This document shows positions 62,137-64,000 of a DNA stretch of 64,000 nt, piece by piece. Source of the DNA: Acidobacteriota bacterium (GTDB lineage Bacteria > Acidobacteriota > Thermoanaerobaculia > Gp7-AA8); contig JAJPHC010000034.1 in NCBI GenBank assembly GCA_021325515.1, positions 56,789 through 120,788 of the forward strand. The letters run 5' to 3'. The notes under the pieces were generated by a model. It worked only from the letters and a program-made list of their open reading frames with translations. It did no database searches and was not told where the DNA came from. Each line of letters begins with the position of its first letter. Position 1 is the stretch's first letter. Made by a program: the position numbers and the translations under genes.

Positions 62137-62547
62137 CTACTGTGCAGGCTCCTCGACGATGATGCCGATGTTCTTCGCACCGTTCTGGCGCGCGACATCG
62201 AGGAACTTCATCGTCGACTCGTAATCGACGTCACGGCTGCCGGCGAAGAAGATCATCTTCGACGTATTGCCGTGAAGCAGATCGCGAATACGCTGCGGAA
62301 ACTGATCCATCGGCACGTCGTCCTTGTTGATGAGGACGCGATTGTCCGGCATCAGCCGAAGGATGATCTGGTCGTTGACCGCGGACGGAGGGAGGCCCGC
62401 AGGTGCCTTGGGCGGCACCTTGACCAGATAACCCATCTGCACGACCGGCGTGATGACCATGAAGATGATCAGCAGCACGAGAACAACGTCGACGAGCGGC
62501 GTGACGTTGATATCGGACCTGAGTGAACCGCCGCCACCTACTTGCAT
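62137..62547 (-). CDS. exbD: Biopolymer transport protein ExbD/TolR
   Basis: 136 residues with one membrane helix. The N-terminus D-I-N-V-T-P-L-V-D-V-V-L-V-L-L-I-I-F contains the proton-carrying Asp. The periplasmic part (N-D-Q-I-I-L-R-L-M-P-D-N) follows the ExbD fold. Four bases separate it from the first exbD; two ExbD paralogues in series are usual in related bacteria. The second may tune stoichiometry or serve another energiser. Confidence 0.93.
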   Translation of the reverse strand: MQVGGGGSLRSDINVTPLVDVVLVLLIIFMVITPVVQMGYLVKVPPKAPAGLPPSAVNDQIILRLMPDNRVLINKDDVPMDQFPQRIRDLLHGNTSKMIFFAGSRDVDYESTMKFLDVARQNGAKNIGIIVEEPAQ

Positions 62548-62550
62548 TGA

Positions 62551-63000
62551 CTATCCTTCTGAACCAGGTGATTTCTTCGGTTGAGCGATGAGACCGACGT
62601 TGTTGAAGCCGACCTCGCGGCAGGCTTTCAGAACATCCATCACAGCGCCGTACTTCACCTGCTTGTCGCCCTTGACTGCGATTTCGCGGTCAGGCGTCTT
62701 GCCATGAATCTCTTCCAACTTCGCCTGAACTTCTTCCTTCCGCACGACCGCCGATCCGAGGTAGACCACTCCATCCGCCTTGACGGAGATCTGGAGCTGC
62801 TTCTCGGTATCCGGCGTCTTCTCCGGATCCTCGGTCACCGGAAGGTTGACCGGCACGCCTTTCTGCAGCATGGGCGTGACGACCATGAAGATGATCAGAA
62901 GAACGAGGCAGACGTCGACCAACGGTGTGACGTTGATCTCGGAGTTCAGCCCGGCCTTCTGAAACTTCCCGGCTGAACTATGCCACCGATGCCTTTTCAT
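62551..63000 (-). CDS. exbD: Biopolymer transport protein ExbD/TolR
   Basis: 149 residues, one membrane helix. E-I-N-V-T-P-L-V-D-V-C-L-V-L-L-I-I-F-M holds the functional Asp. An inserted charged stretch (P-E-K-T-P-D-T-E-K-Q) precedes the periplasmic domain; A-V-K-G-D-K-Q-V-K-Y-G is typical. The start overlaps the exbB end by 23 bases. It works with ExbB to drive TonB. Confidence 0.93.
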   Translation of the reverse strand: MKRHRWHSSAGKFQKAGLNSEINVTPLVDVCLVLLIIFMVVTPMLQKGVPVNLPVTEDPEKTPDTEKQLQISVKADGVVYLGSAVVRKEEVQAKLEEIHGKTPDREIAVKGDKQVKYGAVMDVLKACREVGFNNVGLIAQPKKSPGSEG

Positions 63001-63667
63001 TCTCCGCTTCCTTCATGAAGTAGATCGCCATTTCAGAACCGGAGTTCGACATCTCGACCGTGAAGCGGTCGATGCGATTCTGGAAGTAGTTGTAGGCCCA
63101 AACTGCCGGAATCGCGACGAAGAGACCGAATGCCGTCGTGACGAGTGCTTCCGAAATACCAGCCGACACCGACGCGATACCGCCGCCCGAGGTCGCCATC
63201 TTGGAAAACGCGTTGATGATGCCGACGACCGTGCCGAAGAGACCGACGAACGGAGCGGTTGCACCGATGGTCGCGAGAACGCCGAGGTTCTCCTTCAGCT
63301 CGGCGATCGTGATCATCGCCGTGCGGTCCATACCCTGGCGCGACGCTTCGACCGCGACTTCCGGATCGTTCGTCTTCTTGTCGCGGCGAACCGCCTCGAA
63401 CTCGAGGAGACCGGCGCCGATGACCTTGGCCAGGTGGCTGTCCCGGAACTTCTTCGTGATGTCGATGGCCTGCTGGTAATCACCGCGGGTCAGCACGTTC
63501 GAAAGAGCACCGAGGAGCTTGAGCGACTGGTTCTTGGCGCGCGAGAAGGTGATGTAGCGCTCAACCATGACCCAGATCGAATAGACCGACATGATAAACA
63601 TCAGGATGACCACGCCTTTGGCGAGGTTGCCCATGGAGTGCCACAGGGCAATAGGACTCATATCCAT
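62978..63667 (-). CDS. exbB: MotA/TolQ/ExbB proton channel family protein
   Basis: 229 residues with three membrane helices. G-V-L-A-T-I-G-A-T-A-P-F-V-G-L-F-G-T-V-V-G-I-I-N and A-L-V-T-T-A-F-G-L-F-V-A-I-P-A-V are the family signature. GGAGGG precedes the ATG. It forms the pentameric proton channel around ExbD. The gene follows tonB by 42 bases; a GGCCGCGGCC palindrome lies in the gap. Confidence 0.95.
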   Translation of the reverse strand: MDMSPIALWHSMGNLAKGVVILMFIMSVYSIWVMVERYITFSRAKNQSLKLLGALSNVLTRGDYQQAIDITKKFRDSHLAKVIGAGLLEFEAVRRDKKTNDPEVAVEASRQGMDRTAMITIAELKENLGVLATIGATAPFVGLFGTVVGIINAFSKMATSGGGIASVSAGISEALVTTAFGLFVAIPAVWAYNYFQNRIDRFTVEMSNSGSEMAIYFMKEAENEKASVA

Positions 63668-63709
63668 AATTCAGTTCCCTCCAAATAGATCCGGCCGCGG
63701 CCGTGACTT

Positions 63710-64000
63710 TTAGTTCAGTTTGAAATTCACCGTGAGATTGAAGATGACGTCGACCGGCTGGCCATTGAGCGTACCCGGTTTGAACTTCCACTTTCGGACT
63801 GCATCGACTGCTGCCTGGTCGAGGCCGAACGGCAGCGGCTTCAGAACACTGACATTCGTGACGTTGCCGCCCTTGTCGATGATGCACTCGACGATCACGA
63901 TGCCTGAGATGCGCGCCTTGCGGGCCACCTCGGGATACGACGGCTCGACACGATTGATGACGACCGGCGCCTTGACGTCGCCGCCGACGCGCAGCGGCGC
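63710..64000 (-). CDS. tonB: Energy transducer TonB, C-terminal part (N-terminus outside window)
   Basis: The last 96 codons are visible; the frame runs off the right edge. V-G-G-D-V-K-A-P-V-V-I-N-R-V-E-P-S-Y-P is followed by A-R-K-A-R-I-S-G-I-V-I-V-E-C and V-R-K-W-K-F-K-P-G-T-L-N-G-Q-P-V-D-V, the TonB C-terminal domain. It transmits proton-motive force to outer-membrane receptors. Order tonB, exbB, exbD, exbD ends at the terminator near 62075. Confidence 0.93.
   Translation of the reverse strand, partial: APLRVGGDVKAPVVINRVEPSYPEVARKARISGIVIVECIIDKGGNVTNVSVLKPLPFGLDQAAVDAVRKWKFKPGTLNGQPVDVIFNLTVNFKLN

Overview
The window looks like a chromosomal piece of a GC-rich bacterium, most likely a member of Acidobacteriota. 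This placement is inferred from gene content: a Ser/Thr kinase fused to a TolB-like propeller, a TonB-ExbB-ExbD-ExbD set of the type common in that phylum, many exported proteins of unknown function, and very short intergenic gaps. No 16S gene is present to confirm it. There are about 75 protein genes and one tRNA, with no rRNA, transposase, phage gene or CRISPR array. No gap longer than 300 bases lacks a gene.

Region by region: 1-2 kb holds a LemA/TPM membrane cluster and a FYDLN-acid protein. 2-6 kb has an S41 protease divergent from tatA-tatC, then a PilZ protein. 6-14 kb has a PpiC-type foldase, an aminotransferase, a CaCA-type exchanger, two RNA methyltransferases, pgsA, tRNA-Leu(CAG) with a clear promoter, a YHS-like lipoprotein, a thioesterase and a hydrolase. 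14-21 kb has threonine dehydrogenase-like and phosphofructokinase genes, a PKD protein, and the kinase-propeller gene overlapping a methyltransferase. 21-32 kb has an exported oligopeptidase F, unknown secreted proteins, a PAS-GGDEF-EAL protein, an SDR, a zinc-ribbon methyltransferase, a cysteine synthase homologue overlapping a sterol-desaturase-like gene, and an exported hydrolase with a DMT transporter.

32-46 kb has a UvrD-type helicase, an unusual membrane protein that seems to join ICMT-like, PAP2-like and Lgt-like domains, peptidase E, a double-receiver regulator, and an N-degron cassette (clpS, clpA, DUF1361, aat). It ends with an AidB-like dehydrogenase and a Tat-signal HisC-like aminotransferase. 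46-52 kb has a DUF1835 protein, an M24 peptidase, thioredoxin, and a metal-uptake operon (small exported protein, porin-like protein, binding protein, permease) without an ATPase gene. 52-64 kb is mostly envelope biology: a degenerate plus an intact L,D-transpeptidase, a CDP-alcohol phosphatidyltransferase, a GalT-like enzyme, rhomboid, DDAH, a bactofilin-like/M23 pair, a VTT-domain protein, thiolase, a CPBP protease, and the ExbD-ExbD-ExbB-TonB operon reaching the right edge.

The most unusual feature is in the spacers. Several hold arrays of short words with a strict 7-, 8- or 9-base period that fold back on themselves into long hairpins. The words differ from site to site while the architecture is shared. 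The longest is exactly twenty heptamers forming the whole leader of the M24 peptidase gene. Others are a 43-base-arm inverted repeat, a nonamer pair that abuts the stop codon of the aminotransferase gene, and a heptamer array that runs into the start of a coding region.
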